DNA of 62,828 nucleotides from an uncultured Gammaproteobacteria bacterium (GTDB lineage: Bacteria > Pseudomonadota > Gammaproteobacteria > GCA-001735895). This document shows, one piece after another, positions 28,188 to 38,396 of the stretch; the first letter of the stretch is position 1; each line of letters opens with the position of its first letter. Position numbers and translations under genes: made by a program. The stretch lies in NCBI GenBank assembly GCA_947260025.1, contig CAMYON010000003.1:1-62828 (forward strand). The letters are read 5' to 3'. The notes under the pieces are model-generated. The model saw nothing but the letters and a program-made list of their open reading frames with translations. It had not been told where the DNA came from and ran no database searches.

Positions 28188-29290
28188 GAAAATTACCTTC
28201 GGCAGCGGCGCTGTTGTTATTGATCGCTGCGTTCACAGGCTGCCAGAGTGACCTCGACATGCGCTATCTGGACGCCTCTGTGGGTGACCAGCTTGAATTG
28301 CCGCCGGACCTGATCGAATACGAGGCGGCATCGAGTTTCGAATTGCCCGCGGGCTTTTCCGGTGACGATGCATCGGTGCGTGATAAAGTTCCCGTGCTGG
28401 CCAGGGTCAAGTCATTGCGCCTTGACGGCAGCGAAGATTTCCATTGGCTCAGCGTGGAGGAACCAGTCGATAATCTTTACCAGTTGGTAAAGAATTTCTG
28501 GGCCTCGGAGGGCTATCGTCTAATCAAGGATGAACCCATCATCGGCGTCATGGAGACCGAGTGGGTTGTCAAAGAGGTGGGCAGTACCGAGGCAACCGGC
28601 AATTGGCTGGAACGCCTGTTTGGCGAGGACGATTTGTCCGCTATCCAGGACCAGTTCAAAACGCGTCTCGAGCGTGATGAGCAAGGCAGGAGCCGAATCT
28701 ATATCGCGCATCGCGGTGCGGAGTACAATTATGTTCTCGCGACCGAAGACAGAGGCGGGTCACTGAATGCCGCTGATGACGAGTACAGCGATTGGCGTTA
28801 TCGGCTGCCGGATCCGGAACTCGAAACCGAAATGCTGTCGCGACTGATGATCTACCTCGGCTTGGAGAGGGAGCAGGTCGACCAGCAGCTCGAGAACGTG
28901 AAGTTATTCCAGGCGCGGGCGTTCATACGACAGGATGTCGAGGAAAGTTCCCCATTCCTGATTATCAGGGATCCTTACCAAATTGCCTGGAACCGGATGT
29001 ATCACAATCTCGAGCAACTGAACTTTGGCATCGAGAGCGCCGAGTTCAAGAGCGGACTCTCCCAGGAGGGTGTTATTCAAGTCAAATTACAGGTCTCCGA
29101 ACCGGATGAGGCCAGCAGTCTGTTCTCGCTGGAATCGTCTAGCGAACCCGGGAAACGAACGATCTTTCTGATTCTGTCGGAAGTGAGCCACGAACTGACC
29201 CGCGTCAATATCGAGGATGCCAAGGGGGAAATCGATACCTCTCGGGAGGGAGCGGAATTTCTGAAACTTTTGCATCAGCGGCTTAAATAG
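28184..29290 (+). CDS. bamC: outer membrane assembly lipoprotein BamC
   Basis: 368 residues, lipoprotein with Cys20 in IAAFTGCQSD, then the family N-terminal segment YLDASVGDQLELPPDL, which in E. coli lies along BamD. Two helix-grip domains follow (GSEDFHWLSVEEPVDNLYQLVKNFWASEGY; AFIRQDVEESSPFLIIRDPYQIAWNRMYHNLEQL). Part of the BAM complex that inserts outer membrane proteins. Co-translated with dapA. Confidence 0.93.
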   Translation: MRKLPSAAALLLLIAAFTGCQSDLDMRYLDASVGDQLELPPDLIEYEAASSFELPAGFSGDDASVRDKVPVLARVKSLRLDGSEDFHWLSVEEPVDNLYQLVKNFWASEGYRLIKDEPIIGVMETEWVVKEVGSTEATGNWLERLFGEDDLSAIQDQFKTRLERDEQGRSRIYIAHRGAEYNYVLATEDRGGSLNAADDEYSDWRYRLPDPELETEMLSRLMIYLGLEREQVDQQLENVKLFQARAFIRQDVEESSPFLIIRDPYQIAWNRMYHNLEQLNFGIESAEFKSGLSQEGVIQVKLQVSEPDEASSLFSLESSSEPGKRTIFLILSEVSHELTRVNIEDAKGEIDTSREGAEFLKLLHQRLK

Positions 29291-29295
29291 CAAGT

Positions 29296-30051
29296 ATGAG
29301 AATAGCATCGCTGGGCAGCGGTAGCCGGGGAAACGCAACCCTGGTACAGCATCGCGATACTACGCTACTGGTAGACAACGGCTTTTCGTTGAAGCGATTT
29401 ACCGAGCGACTGCAGCGATTCGAGATCGATCCGCACAACATCGATGCGGTGCTGCTAACTCATGAGCATGGCGATCACAGCGGCGGCGTGCACCGGCTTT
29501 GCGCCAGCCACGATATTCCACTATGGACCGCGGTGGGTACCGCGCGCGCAGCGCTGCCGCCGGATTTCGAGTACCGCAGGCTGGTCGCCGGTCACAGCGT
29601 GACGATCGGGGAGATCGAGGTCTTGCCGGTAACCGTGCCGCACGATGCCAGCGAACCGCTGCAGTTCATATTTCAGCAGCTCGACAGTGGCAGACGCCTG
29701 GGACTGTTAACCGATACCGGCCACATTACCCGGCATATCGTCGATGCTTTCGATTGCCTCGATGGATTGCTGCTGGAGTTTAACTACGATCCCGAAATGC
29801 TTGCAAACGGCCCTTACCCGGAAATGCTAAAACAGCGGGTGGGCGGGGATCACGGGCACCTGTCGAATCACCAGTCGCTGGACCTGCTGCGGAGAATAGA
29901 TACCGGGAACCTGGTCTGCCTGGTAGCCGCACATATATCTGAAAAAAATAATGCACCCGCAATCGTGGATGAAATGATTCGCCAACTGGACGATGTGCCT
30001 GAACCGGTGCTTGCCAGTCAGGACTCTGGCTTCGACTGGATTACCGTGTAG
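29296..30051 (+). CDS. MBL-fold metallo-hydrolase, YycJ-like
   Basis: 251 residues. Metallo-beta-lactamase fold with the metal motif H56-x-H58-x-D60-H61 (LLTHEHGDHSGG), followed by VPHDASEPLQF, GLLTDTGHIT and a C-terminal AAHISEKNN. It closely resembles YycJ/WalJ-type proteins, described as nucleases or hydrolases. The substrate here is not known. It starts five bases after the bamC stop, so it is the third gene of the dapA-bamC operon. Confidence 0.9.
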   Translation: MRIASLGSGSRGNATLVQHRDTTLLVDNGFSLKRFTERLQRFEIDPHNIDAVLLTHEHGDHSGGVHRLCASHDIPLWTAVGTARAALPPDFEYRRLVAGHSVTIGEIEVLPVTVPHDASEPLQFIFQQLDSGRRLGLLTDTGHITRHIVDAFDCLDGLLLEFNYDPEMLANGPYPEMLKQRVGGDHGHLSNHQSLDLLRRIDTGNLVCLVAAHISEKNNAPAIVDEMIRQLDDVPEPVLASQDSGFDWITV

Positions 30052-30053
30052 CG

Positions 30054-30869
30054 CTACCGGTTGTCCTTGTCATACTCGATCAGGGCATAGGCCGAGTGAT
30101 TATGTATGGATTCGAAATTCTCCGATTCGAGAACGTACTGGCGAATTCTGTCGTCCTTGTTTAACTCTCCGGCAATATCGCGCACCATGTCCTCGACGAA
30201 CTTTGGATTATCGTAAGCGCGTTCGGTCACGTACTTTTCGTCGGGACGTTTCAACAGTCCGTAAAGTTCACATGAAGCCTGTTTTTCGACGATATCGATC
30301 AATTCCTCGATCCAGATGAAGCCGCTGGTCTTCGCGTCCAGCGTGACGTGCGAACGCTGGTTGTGGGCACCATAGTCGGAAATCGACTTTGAACAGGGGC
30401 ATAGGCTGGTGACCGGAATCTGCACCTTGATGCGGGTGCTGGCGACACCGGAATTAATTTCTCCGATCAATGACACTTCGTAGTCGAGCAGCGATTCCAC
30501 GCCCGAGACCGGCGCCTTCTTGTTAACGAAGTAGGGAAAGTTCATCTCGATATAACCCGATTCAGCCTCGAGCAGTTCGGCCATTTCACGCAGCATTTCG
30601 TTAAACGAGGTATAGGAAATTTCCTTCTCGTGATCGTTTAGAATTTTTACGAAACGCGACATGTGCGTGCCTTTGAACTGGTGCGGCAGGAATACGAACA
30701 TGCTGAAGGTTGCAATCGTGTGCTGTTTACCGTCGGAACGGTCTTTTACGATGACGGGGTGACGAATGTCCTTGATACCGACTTTATTAATGGCGAGTTC
30801 TCGCGTGTCGGCGCTACCCTGCACGTCGGGAATAGTTGAAACGTTGTCAGTGGCGGGTTGACCATTCAT
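30054..30869 (-). CDS. folE2: GTP cyclohydrolase FolE2 (type IB)
   Basis: 271 residues. Converts GTP to 7,8-dihydroneopterin triphosphate, the entry to folate and queuosine. FolE2 family marks: [37 protein letters not shown], and the cysteine and histidine of [19 protein letters not shown]. Type IB enzymes do not strictly need zinc. It has its own likely promoter about 110 bases upstream. No folate genes are adjacent. A Zur box is not evident. Confidence 0.95.
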   Translation of the reverse strand: MNGQPATDNVSTIPDVQGSADTRELAINKVGIKDIRHPVIVKDRSDGKQHTIATFSMFVFLPHQFKGTHMSRFVKILNDHEKEISYTSFNEMLREMAELLEAESGYIEMNFPYFVNKKAPVSGVESLLDYEVSLIGEINSGVASTRIKVQIPVTSLCPCSKSISDYGAHNQRSHVTLDAKTSGFIWIEELIDIVEKQASCELYGLLKRPDEKYVTERAYDNPKFVEDMVRDIAGELNKDDRIRQYVLESENFESIHNHSAYALIEYDKDNR

Positions 30870-31185
30870 GGCTCGATCCTATTGCTAACCCTGCGCACAT
30901 TATCACAGCGCACTGCATGAGCGAGAGAGTTCATTGATAAAATTGACATGCTAATAACCAAGCAAAACAGTCGGGTATTATACTGCGACATCTGGTTAAG
31001 GCAAATAGTCATAACGACAATTATCACATTAACGATAACGGATAGCGATAGCGCTCGGGATCAAGGGGACTCGGGATATGGCACTATGCGAAGTTAACGA
31101 AATCCGCGATTTCGCCGGTGGAGCTGAACCAGCCATCTACAGGCCGGAATCAGGTGATTGGAAATGTCTTTATTATTATTTTGTA
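30870..31185. other. 316-base gap between folE2 and the cold-shock gene
   Basis: Holds the folE2 promoter (30977-31004), a 7-bp perfect hairpin (CGAAATC/GATTTCG, 31098-31114) that may help end the cold-shock transcript, and a purine-rich repetitive stretch near 31035-31055 (GATAACGGATAGCGATAGCG). No gene is seen. The short plus-strand reading frame that crosses it runs antisense into the cold-shock gene and is not supported. Confidence 0.5.
30977..31004 (-). promoter_or_regulatory. candidate sigma-70 promoter for folE2
   Basis: On the minus strand TTGCCT (31004-30999), a 16-base spacer, then a perfect TATAAT (30982-30977). The predicted leader is about 100 bases. Confidence 0.5.
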
Positions 31186-31395
31186 TTAAGCGGGGGAAAC
31201 GTCTTCAGCCTGCGGGCCCTTGGCGCCGTCGGTAACCTTCATGGTTACGGTCTGGCCCTCCTGAAGTGTCTTGTGACCTTCAGCCTGAATCGCGCTGTAA
31301 TGAACAAAAACGTCTTTGCCACCCTCTTGTGAAATAAATCCATAACCTTTGGCATCGTTAAACCATTTAACCGTGCCAGTTACTGTGTCAGACAT
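31186..31395 (-). CDS. cold-shock domain protein, CspA family
   Basis: 69 residues, single cold-shock domain. RNP1 KGYGFISQ and RNP2 VFVHYSAIQ are intact, with the start [20 protein letters not shown]. Binds single-stranded RNA and DNA as an RNA chaperone. The 156-base gap to dxs upstream is long enough for the structured 5' leader usual for such genes. Whether it is cold induced cannot be told. Confidence 0.95.
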   Translation of the reverse strand: MSDTVTGTVKWFNDAKGYGFISQEGGKDVFVHYSAIQAEGHKTLQEGQTVTMKVTDGAKGPQAEDVSPA

Positions 31396-31551
31396 AATAT
31401 TACTCTGTAGCTTGATTATATTAGTGTCGGGTTTTGCAGCCCAACATTGCTAATTGTATGGGAATAGAACCACGGAAGCCATTGTTTAAACCAGCCAGAA
31501 CGGCCTAAAACAGTCGAAAAACGGTATGTATTCGTCAATCCGAGGCCGGAT

Positions 31552-33438
31552 TCAGGCCGCGGTAAACTCGCTGATCGAGCTGCGCAACGTCGCCGGATCG
31601 AGACCATAATCTTGCAGGATCTGCTCGCGGCTACCCTGTGACGGGAAGAAATCCTCGAGGCCGAGGCGTAATAGCGGAATCTGAATCTGTTTCTGGTTGA
31701 GAACTTCGAGCACTGCCGAACCGGCGCCACCGGCGACACTCGAGTCTTCGAGCGTGACCAGGTAATCGTGAGTCGACGCCATATCCACGATCATCGATTC
31801 ATCGACAGGCTTGATAAAGCGCATGTTGACGAGACTCAGGTCGAGATCCTCAGCAATGGCTTTTGCGGTCGCTAACAAACTGCCGAAAACCAGTAGCGCG
31901 GTTTTCTTGCCGCTGCGAACCTGCAACGCCTTGCCAATCTCAACGCAATCATCGAGATTAATTTTCGCCGCCTTGGCGGTGCTATCCCGCGGATAACGCA
32001 CCAGCGCCGGGCCCGGGTAGTGGTAGGCCGTATTTAGCAGGCTGTACATATCTTCGGCGTCCGCCGGTGCCATCATGATGATGCCCGGGATGCAGCGGCA
32101 ATAGGCCACGTCAAAATTTCCGGTATGAGTCGCCCCGTCGGCTCCGACTATGCCGGCCCGGTCGACCGCGAAGGTTACGTCCAGATCCTGCACCGCTACG
32201 TCATGTACGAATTGATCGTAAGCGCGCTGCAGGAAGGTCGAATAGATCGCGACCACGGGTTTGAGGCCGTCGCGAGCCATCCCCGCGGCCAGCGTTACCG
32301 CATGCTGCTCCGCGATGCCGACATCGTGATAACGGTCCGGCATTTCTTCGGAGAAACTGACCAGGCCCGAACCTTCACGCATCGCAGGCGTTATCGCATG
32401 CAGCTTCGAATCCTGCTGCCCTTTGGCGACCAGCCAGTCGGAAAAGATGCTGGTATAGGATTGCATACCCGGTTTGCTCGAGGATTTCACATCGCCGGTT
32501 TCGGGATCGAAAGGGCCGATGCCATGAAACTTGCAGGCATCGTCTTCCGCCGGGGGATAACCCTGGCCTTTACGCGTAACGATGTGCAACATGCGCGGCC
32601 CGGACAGTTGTTGCAGATTGCGTATCAGGGAGAGTAAATCACCCAGGTTGTGGCCGTCGATCGGGCCGAAATAAGAAAACCCAAGCTCCTCGAACAGGGT
32701 TCCCGGGGTTACCATTCCCTTGACGTGTTCTTCCGCGCGCTTGGCCAGCTCCCAGGCGCTGGGGATACGCTTCAGCACCTTTTTACTGCCCGAGCGAAGG
32801 CTGGAGTAAATCTTGCCCGACCAGATGCTGGAGAGGTATTTCGACATCGCGCCCACGTTGGGCGAGATCGACATTTCGTTGTCGTTTAAAATGACCAGCA
32901 GGTCGTTGTCGATGGCACCGCCGTGATTAAGCGCCTCGTAGGCCATGCCCGCGGTCATGCCGCCGTCACCGATGATGGCCACGGTCTTGCGTTCGATACC
33001 CTGGGCGGTCGCGGCGATTGCCATGCCGAGCGCGGCGCTGATCGAGGTGCTCGAATGACCCGCGCCAAAATGGTCGTACTCGGATTCGGTTATCTTTGGA
33101 AAGCCTGACAGCCCGTCTTTCTGGCGCATGCTCGACATTCGATCGCGGCGGCCGGTCAGTATCTTGTGCGGATAGCACTGATGACCTACATCCCATACCA
33201 GCCGATCATGCGGCGTATCGAACAGGTAGTGCAGGGCGATCGTGATTTCGACCGACCCGAGGCCGGAAGCGAGATGGCCGCCGGTCTGCGCCAGGGTCTG
33301 CAACAGGAAGGCACGAATTTCCTCTGCCAGTTCGGGTAACTGGGATTCGTCGAGTTCGCGCAAGTCAGCCGGGCTGTCGACCTGCGCCAGTATCGGATAT
33401 GTTTCGCTAAGGTTATTCAATGGCCTGTTGTCCAGCAT
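31552..33438 (-). CDS. dxs: 1-deoxy-D-xylulose-5-phosphate synthase
   Basis: First step of the MEP isoprenoid pathway: pyruvate plus glyceraldehyde 3-phosphate, using thiamine diphosphate. 628 residues from the ATG at 33438 (MLDNRPLNNLSETYPIL). A 74-residue in-frame extension to 33660 lies inside ispA and is not family-like. Motifs: GHQCYPHKILTGR, the ThDP-binding GDGGMTAGMAYEALNH, and DRAGIVGADGATHTG. Ten bases after ispA; part of xseB-ispA-dxs. Confidence 0.96.
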   Translation of the reverse strand: MLDNRPLNNLSETYPILAQVDSPADLRELDESQLPELAEEIRAFLLQTLAQTGGHLASGLGSVEITIALHYLFDTPHDRLVWDVGHQCYPHKILTGRRDRMSSMRQKDGLSGFPKITESEYDHFGAGHSSTSISAALGMAIAATAQGIERKTVAIIGDGGMTAGMAYEALNHGGAIDNDLLVILNDNEMSISPNVGAMSKYLSSIWSGKIYSSLRSGSKKVLKRIPSAWELAKRAEEHVKGMVTPGTLFEELGFSYFGPIDGHNLGDLLSLIRNLQQLSGPRMLHIVTRKGQGYPPAEDDACKFHGIGPFDPETGDVKSSSKPGMQSYTSIFSDWLVAKGQQDSKLHAITPAMREGSGLVSFSEEMPDRYHDVGIAEQHAVTLAAGMARDGLKPVVAIYSTFLQRAYDQFVHDVAVQDLDVTFAVDRAGIVGADGATHTGNFDVAYCRCIPGIIMMAPADAEDMYSLLNTAYHYPGPALVRYPRDSTAKAAKINLDDCVEIGKALQVRSGKKTALLVFGSLLATAKAIAEDLDLSLVNMRFIKPVDESMIVDMASTHDYLVTLEDSSVAGGAGSAVLEVLNQKQIQIPLLRLGLEDFFPSQGSREQILQDYGLDPATLRSSISEFTAA

Positions 33439-33448
33439 GACGCCACGC

Positions 33449-34354
33449 TCAGTTTCTACGTTCGACGAACCAGGCCGAAATATACCGTAAAATATCGGCT
33501 TCCTCACCAAATATCGAAAGCGCCTGCAGTGCGTTGTGGTGCAGCTCCAGCGCTTTTTCCTGGGATGCTTCGAGACCGATGATCGATGGAAAGGTTGGTT
33601 TATCGCGCGCGCTGTCTGCGCCCTGCGTCTTGCCGAGGGTGCTGGTGTCGCCGATAACATCGAGGATATCGTCCTGCACCTGGAACGACAGGCCGATGCA
33701 CTTGGCGTAGGAATCCAGCGCCTGGAATTGCGGTTTGTCGAGATTGTCGGTGCTGAGCGCGGCCAGCTGTACGCAGGTACGGATCAGGGCGCCGGTTTTG
33801 TGTATATGCATGGTTTCGAGCTCGGCGATATTCAGGGACTTGCCGACTGCCGCCAGGTCGATGGCCTGGCCGCCGGCCATTCCGCGCGAACCGGAAAATA
33901 GCGACAGGTTTTCAATCATTTGCAGGCGCGCGCTGGCGTCAGCGGTCATTTCCGGATCGTGGCTGATAATATAGAAAGCCAGCGCCTGCAGTGCATCGCC
34001 GGCAAGAATTGCGGTGGCCTCGTCAAATTCGCGATGACAGGTTGGGCGACCGCGCCTGAGGTCGTCATCGTCCATTGCCGGCAGGTCATCATGAATCAGC
34101 GAATAGGCGTGGATGATCTCGACCGCGCAGGCGGCCCCGTCGACGCGTTCCAGCTCGATACCGAGCGCGGTCGCCGTCGCGTACACCAGCACCGGACGCA
34201 CCCGTTTGCCGGGGGCCAGCACAGCGTAGCGCATCGCCTGGTGCAGGCGCATCGGGTTGACATCGGCCGGTGGCAGCCAGTGATCCAGCGCAGCGTCTAC
34301 TCGCTGCTGGTACTGGCCGACAAGAGATTCGAACAGCGGCGCATCAATCTTCAT
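33449..34354 (-). CDS. ispA: (2E,6E)-farnesyl diphosphate synthase
   Basis: 301 residues, isoprenyl synthase fold. First aspartate-rich motif in [22 protein letters not shown] and second in [13 protein letters not shown]. It makes farnesyl diphosphate from IPP and DMAPP. Its ATG overlaps the end of xseB by 11 bases. Confidence 0.95.
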   Translation of the reverse strand: MKIDAPLFESLVGQYQQRVDAALDHWLPPADVNPMRLHQAMRYAVLAPGKRVRPVLVYATATALGIELERVDGAACAVEIIHAYSLIHDDLPAMDDDDLRRGRPTCHREFDEATAILAGDALQALAFYIISHDPEMTADASARLQMIENLSLFSGSRGMAGGQAIDLAAVGKSLNIAELETMHIHKTGALIRTCVQLAALSTDNLDKPQFQALDSYAKCIGLSFQVQDDILDVIGDTSTLGKTQGADSARDKPTFPSIIGLEASQEKALELHHNALQALSIFGEEADILRYISAWFVERRN

Positions 34355-34589
34355 CCAGATCCTCGAAGGGGATGGTTTGTTGCAGGCCGTTCTTTTCGAT
34401 CAATTGCTCGACGCGTAATTCGGCATTGGCCAGCTTGTCCTGGCAGTTCTTGGCCAGCTTTATGCCTTTCTCGAACTGTTCCAGCGACTCTTCCAGCCCG
34501 AGTTCACCGGATTCCATCTGGCTTACGATTTTTTCGAGGTGTTGCAGGGATTTTTCGAAATCCCTGAGATTGTCTTTGCTTTCGGCCAT
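34344..34589 (-). CDS. xseB: exodeoxyribonuclease VII small subunit
   Basis: 81 residues of helical protein ([43 protein letters not shown]), the standard XseB pattern. It forms exonuclease VII with XseA, which is encoded elsewhere. First of the xseB-ispA-dxs run, 28 bases downstream of radA on the same strand. Confidence 0.94.
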   Translation of the reverse strand: MAESKDNLRDFEKSLQHLEKIVSQMESGELGLEESLEQFEKGIKLAKNCQDKLANAELRVEQLIEKNGLQQTIPFEDLDED

Positions 34590-34617
34590 GGCGCTGCTCG
34601 CTATCGATATCGGGTCA

Positions 34618-35979
34618 TTATAATGTATCCAGGGTGTCAGCTAAATGACTGACCGGAGTTAGTTTCAAATCCTTGAAGCTGCCAGCTTTGGGCAGGTTGG
34701 CCCTGGGGATTATCGCGTTGACGAATCCGTGCTTACTGGCCTCGCGCAGGCGCTCCTCGCCATTGGACACCGGCCGAATTTCCCCGGATAAACCGACTTC
34801 GCCGAAAACCAGCGTGCGCGGGTTGACCGGTCGGTCCCGATAGCTTGAAAGGATTGCCAGGATAATCGCCAGATCCGCCCCGGTTTCAGCGATGCGGACA
34901 CCGCCGACGGCGTTGATAAAAACGTCCTGGTCGTAGAGCGGGATGCTGCCGTGACGTTGCAGAATCGCGATCAGCATCGCCAGCCGATTGGATTCCAGGC
35001 CGACGCTTAGGCGCCGCGGGTTACCGCTGTGGCATTCACTCACCAGGGCCTGGATTTCGACCAGGAACGGGCGGGTGCCTTCGCGCGAAACCATGACGAC
35101 GCTGCCGGAGACAGGCTGATCGTGCTGTGCCAGAAAAATTGCCGACGGATTGCTGACCGGCTTCAGGCCGGCGTCCGTCATCGCGAAAATGCCGAGTTCG
35201 TTGACGGCGCCGAAGCGATTCTTGACCGCGCGGATAACCCGGTAACGGGTAGCGGTATCGCCCTCGAAGTAAAGCACCGTGTCGACCATGTGTTCGAGCA
35301 CGCGGGGTCCGGCCAGCTGACCCTCCTTGGTGACGTGCCCGACGAGGAAAATCGCCACGTTGGACTGTTTGGCAAATTTTACCAGCATCGCCGTGCTTTC
35401 CCGGATCTGGCTAACCGAACCGGCGGCGGACTGCAGGCTGTTGCTGTAGATAGTCTGGATCGAATCGATGACCATCACCGCGGGTTTGCTGCTGCCCGCC
35501 TGCACAATGATTTCCTCGACGCAGGTTGAACTGAGTAGCTGCAGGTCCGCGCCCGGCAGATTCAGGCGCCTGGCGCGCAGGCTGACCTGTTGCGGCGATT
35601 CCTCGCCGGTCACGTAAAGCGCGTTGTGCTGCTGACTGATCGCGGTCAGGCACTGGAGCAGGATGGTCGATTTGCCGATGCCGGGATCGCCGCCCAGCAG
35701 TATTACCGAACCTTCGACCAGTCCACCGCCCAGTACCCGGTCGAGCTCATCGATCTGACTACTGAATCTCGGGGTGTCGCTGGTCGGCACCTGGTCGAGA
35801 GTTATGACCTCGGCGCGGTTGCCCGGACCGTGCCAGCCTGTTCGCGCAGTCGCACCGCCAGGTATCGTGGGGATTTCCTCGATGCTATTCCAGCTCTTGC
35901 AGTCCGGACACTGGCCCGACCACTTCGGCAACAGCACCGCGCATTCGCGGCACTGAAACTGGGCGCTTTGTTTAGCCAT
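34618..35979 (-). CDS. radA: DNA repair protein RadA
   Basis: 453 residues. Zinc finger at the N-terminus ([18 protein letters not shown]), P-loop [10 protein letters not shown], the RadA signature KNRFG, and a C-terminal Lon-protease-like domain. Helps branch migration in recombination repair. The start overlaps the end of the corB-like gene by eight bases. Confidence 0.96.
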   Translation of the reverse strand: MAKQSAQFQCRECAVLLPKWSGQCPDCKSWNSIEEIPTIPGGATARTGWHGPGNRAEVITLDQVPTSDTPRFSSQIDELDRVLGGGLVEGSVILLGGDPGIGKSTILLQCLTAISQQHNALYVTGEESPQQVSLRARRLNLPGADLQLLSSTCVEEIIVQAGSSKPAVMVIDSIQTIYSNSLQSAAGSVSQIRESTAMLVKFAKQSNVAIFLVGHVTKEGQLAGPRVLEHMVDTVLYFEGDTATRYRVIRAVKNRFGAVNELGIFAMTDAGLKPVSNPSAIFLAQHDQPVSGSVVMVSREGTRPFLVEIQALVSECHSGNPRRLSVGLESNRLAMLIAILQRHGSIPLYDQDVFINAVGGVRIAETGADLAIILAILSSYRDRPVNPRTLVFGEVGLSGEIRPVSNGEERLREASKHGFVNAIIPRANLPKAGSFKDLKLTPVSHLADTLDTL

Positions 35980-37273
35980 TCGGGGGTGGCTCGGACTGCG
36001 GGCTGGTAATGTCTTGATCCGAGGATATCGCCAGCCGGGCGGTTTTCACCATGTTGTTTTTCATCTGCATGATTTCAATCGGGTAGCCGTCGATCTTGAC
36101 GCTGGTGCCGGCCTCCGGGATGAATTCCATGTGTTCGATGATCAGGCCGTTGAGAGTGCGCGGTCCCTTGGTCGGCAGATAGACGTTAAGGTTGCGGTTT
36201 ATCTCCCGAATGTGGGTCGAGCCATCGATCAGAAAGCTGCCGTCTGCATCCTGGAAAAAGTCCTGGTGCAGCGCGCTCGGATCGCTGGTAAATTCACCGA
36301 CGATTTCCTCCAGGATGTCCTCGATCGTGACCAGGCCCTGGATGTCGCCATACTCGTCAACGACGAAACCGATGCGGCGCTTGTTCTTGCGAAAATTGAG
36401 TAACTGGGTCGTCAACGGGGTGCTCTCGGGAATAAAGTATCCCTCGCGGGTCAGATCGACCAGGCTTTCGGGGGTGAATTCGTCGTTCAGCAGCAGCGGC
36501 AGTATTTTGCGCATCTGCGCAACGCCGATCAGGTTGTCGATGTTGCCAGAGTAGATTGGGATGCGGGTATAGGACAGGTTGGTGATAAGCTTGAGCGTTT
36601 CGTACCAGTCGTCCTCCAGGTCGATTCCCATGATTTCGCTGCGCGGCACCATGATGTCGTCGACAGTGACTTTTTCCAGGTCGATAATGCTGAGCAACAT
36701 GTCACGGTGCGAATCGGGAATCAGGCCGCCGGTCTCGCTGACCGCGACTCGCAGCTCATCCGAGGTCAGCGCATCGTTAGCGAAATCCTTGCCGGTCAAT
36801 TGAAACAGTCGCAGCATTATTTTGGCCAACCACTCGATGACGCTGACCAGCGGGAACATCAGTTTCGACATTGGCCGATAGACGTAAGCAGCGGGAAGCG
36901 CAATTTTTTCCGGGTTGGTCGCCGCCAGCGTTTTTGGCGTGACCTCGGCAAACAGCAGCAAAACCAGGGTTAACACGCCGGCGGCAATTGCGATGCCTGC
37001 CTCCCCGTAAAGCCGATAGCCGATATAGGTGGCCAGCTGGGTAATCAAAACATTGATGAAATTATTGCCCAGCAGGATCAGCGTGATCAGTTTTTCGGGG
37101 CGTTTAAGTAACTCGACGGCGCGAATGGCACCACCGTGTTCGTTGTTCGCCAGGTGTCTGAGCCGGTAGCGGTTCAGACTCATGAGTCCCGTTTCCGACC
37201 CCGAAAAAAAGGCCGACATCAGGATTAACGTGACGAAAGCAATAAACAGCCAGTATAACGGGATATCGTTCAA
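35972..37273 (-). CDS. CNNM/CorB family membrane protein with CBS pair
   Basis: 433 residues. An N-terminal DUF21 membrane domain with several helices (FVTLILMSAFFSGSETGLMSLNRYRL), two CBS domains (about 200-320: MVPRSEIMGIDLEDDW, VDEYGDIQGLVTIEDILEEIVGEF) and a C-terminal CorC_HlyC domain. YfjD/CorB-like, probably linked to magnesium or cobalt efflux, though transport by this group is debated. Follows ypjD after a 15-base gap. Confidence 0.92.
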   Translation of the reverse strand: MNDIPLYWLFIAFVTLILMSAFFSGSETGLMSLNRYRLRHLANNEHGGAIRAVELLKRPEKLITLILLGNNFINVLITQLATYIGYRLYGEAGIAIAAGVLTLVLLLFAEVTPKTLAATNPEKIALPAAYVYRPMSKLMFPLVSVIEWLAKIMLRLFQLTGKDFANDALTSDELRVAVSETGGLIPDSHRDMLLSIIDLEKVTVDDIMVPRSEIMGIDLEDDWYETLKLITNLSYTRIPIYSGNIDNLIGVAQMRKILPLLLNDEFTPESLVDLTREGYFIPESTPLTTQLLNFRKNKRRIGFVVDEYGDIQGLVTIEDILEEIVGEFTSDPSALHQDFFQDADGSFLIDGSTHIREINRNLNVYLPTKGPRTLNGLIIEHMEFIPEAGTSVKIDGYPIEIMQMKNNMVKTARLAISSDQDITSPQSEPPPNG

Positions 37274-37288
37274 CAGGTTTGCCGCGTC

Positions 37289-38080
37289 TTATTGCAGGAT
37301 GAATTCCAGCACCAGCTTGCTGCCGAAGAAAGCAAGCATCAGAGAAACGAAAGCCGCCAGGGTCCAGCGGATTGCGGTCATGCCGCGCCAGCCAAACCTG
37401 AACCGGCCAAACAGCAGGACTCCGAGAATGATCCAGCCTATGATCGACAACACGGTTTTGTGCACCAGGCTTTGCGCAAATATGTCTTCCAGGTAAAAGA
37501 ATCCGGTCAGCAGCGACGCGCTTAGACAAATAAAGCCGAAGGCGAGAAACTGAAATAGCAGGGTTTCCATGTCGTGCAGCGGCGGCAGAAAGCGAATAAA
37601 GCCTCCAGGATGATGACGCCTGATGGATAGATCCTGGTAAGCCAGCAAGCCCGCCTGAAAAGCGCCCAGGGTTATCAGGCTATAGGCGACCACCGAGACC
37701 ATGATATGACCCTGGATCGCGTTGCTGGGGGTGCTGATCAGGTGATCCGCAAAATGCAGACTGGCCGCGATGCCGGCGAGGCCGCTAATCGGGAACACGA
37801 TGATGCCAAGGCTTTCAATGCGTCGATAAATGCAACTCAGCAGAATCTGAATCGAAATTAGCCAGCCAATCAATGCAAACGCGGCGAAGAATCCCAGGTT
37901 GAGCCCCTGCGGTCGAATAATCAGAACGTTCAGCGCAGCCGCCTGCAGCAACATCCCGGCGACCGCGGGCGCGAGCGCAACCCATCGCTGGTGTTGTGCG
38001 GAGCCCAGCTGCTTGTAAATCAGCAACGCGGACAGGCAGTAACAGAGGGTAGCGAGCGCGCTAGCGACGGTGGGGAACAT
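37289..38080 (-). CDS. YpjD-type inner membrane protein (cytochrome c assembly family)
   Basis: 263 residues with about eight membrane segments. It matches the CcsA/CcmC-like YpjD family, including the end segment FGRFRFGWRGMTAIRWTLAAF and HDMETLLFQFLAFGFICLSASLLTGFF. The usual role in haem handling is inferred from the family. In many gammaproteobacteria ypjD sits divergently next to ffh. Here a metallo-hydrolase gene intervenes. Confidence 0.88.
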   Translation of the reverse strand: MFPTVASALATLCYCLSALLIYKQLGSAQHQRWVALAPAVAGMLLQAAALNVLIIRPQGLNLGFFAAFALIGWLISIQILLSCIYRRIESLGIIVFPISGLAGIAASLHFADHLISTPSNAIQGHIMVSVVAYSLITLGAFQAGLLAYQDLSIRRHHPGGFIRFLPPLHDMETLLFQFLAFGFICLSASLLTGFFYLEDIFAQSLVHKTVLSIIGWIILGVLLFGRFRFGWRGMTAIRWTLAAFVSLMLAFFGSKLVLEFILQ

Positions 38081-38396
38081 GGTTTTCGATTATTGGCTCA
38101 GGAAAATAAGTGTAACTGAAAATTTGGCGTGCCGCACTAGCCCGAGTGACGCCTCGATATAGAATTCAGGCTGCCTGGCAGGGCCTGAGGCTAAAAATTT
38201 GGTCGCTACAGATTTGTGAACCAGCTCGGATTTATGATTCAAGGGCTGTACTATAGTTGGACTATATTAGGGTTCCCGATATTTATTAGTTTGGTAACAG
38301 GATAATTTTTTGCACCATTCCTGTTTGGGTTTGCTATAAAATTATCGAGGTATTGGATGCATTTCGGATAGTTGTACAGGAAAGCAATTAAACCTT
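38081..38396. other. 316-base gap between ypjD and the metallo-hydrolase
   Basis: Divergent gap holding the promoters of both flanking genes. An extended -10 element TGCTATAAA (38332-38340) faces the metallo-hydrolase. No clear operator, RNA gene or repeat is seen in the rest. Confidence 0.45.
38332..38340 (+). promoter_or_regulatory. candidate extended -10 promoter for the metallo-hydrolase
   Basis: TG-C-TATAAA, 57 bases before the ATG. The best -35 match (TTGCAC at 38310-38315) is 19 bases away, so this would rely on the extended -10. Confidence 0.35.

Noticed and set aside
31078..31332. 84-codon plus-strand ORF
   Set aside because: Half of it is antisense to the cold-shock gene, with no SD, no family-like sequence and no signal. 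A chance frame.
31537..31552. Short stem AATCCG/CGGATT at the dxs stop
   Set aside because: No T run follows and the stem is weak. Not enough to call a terminator.
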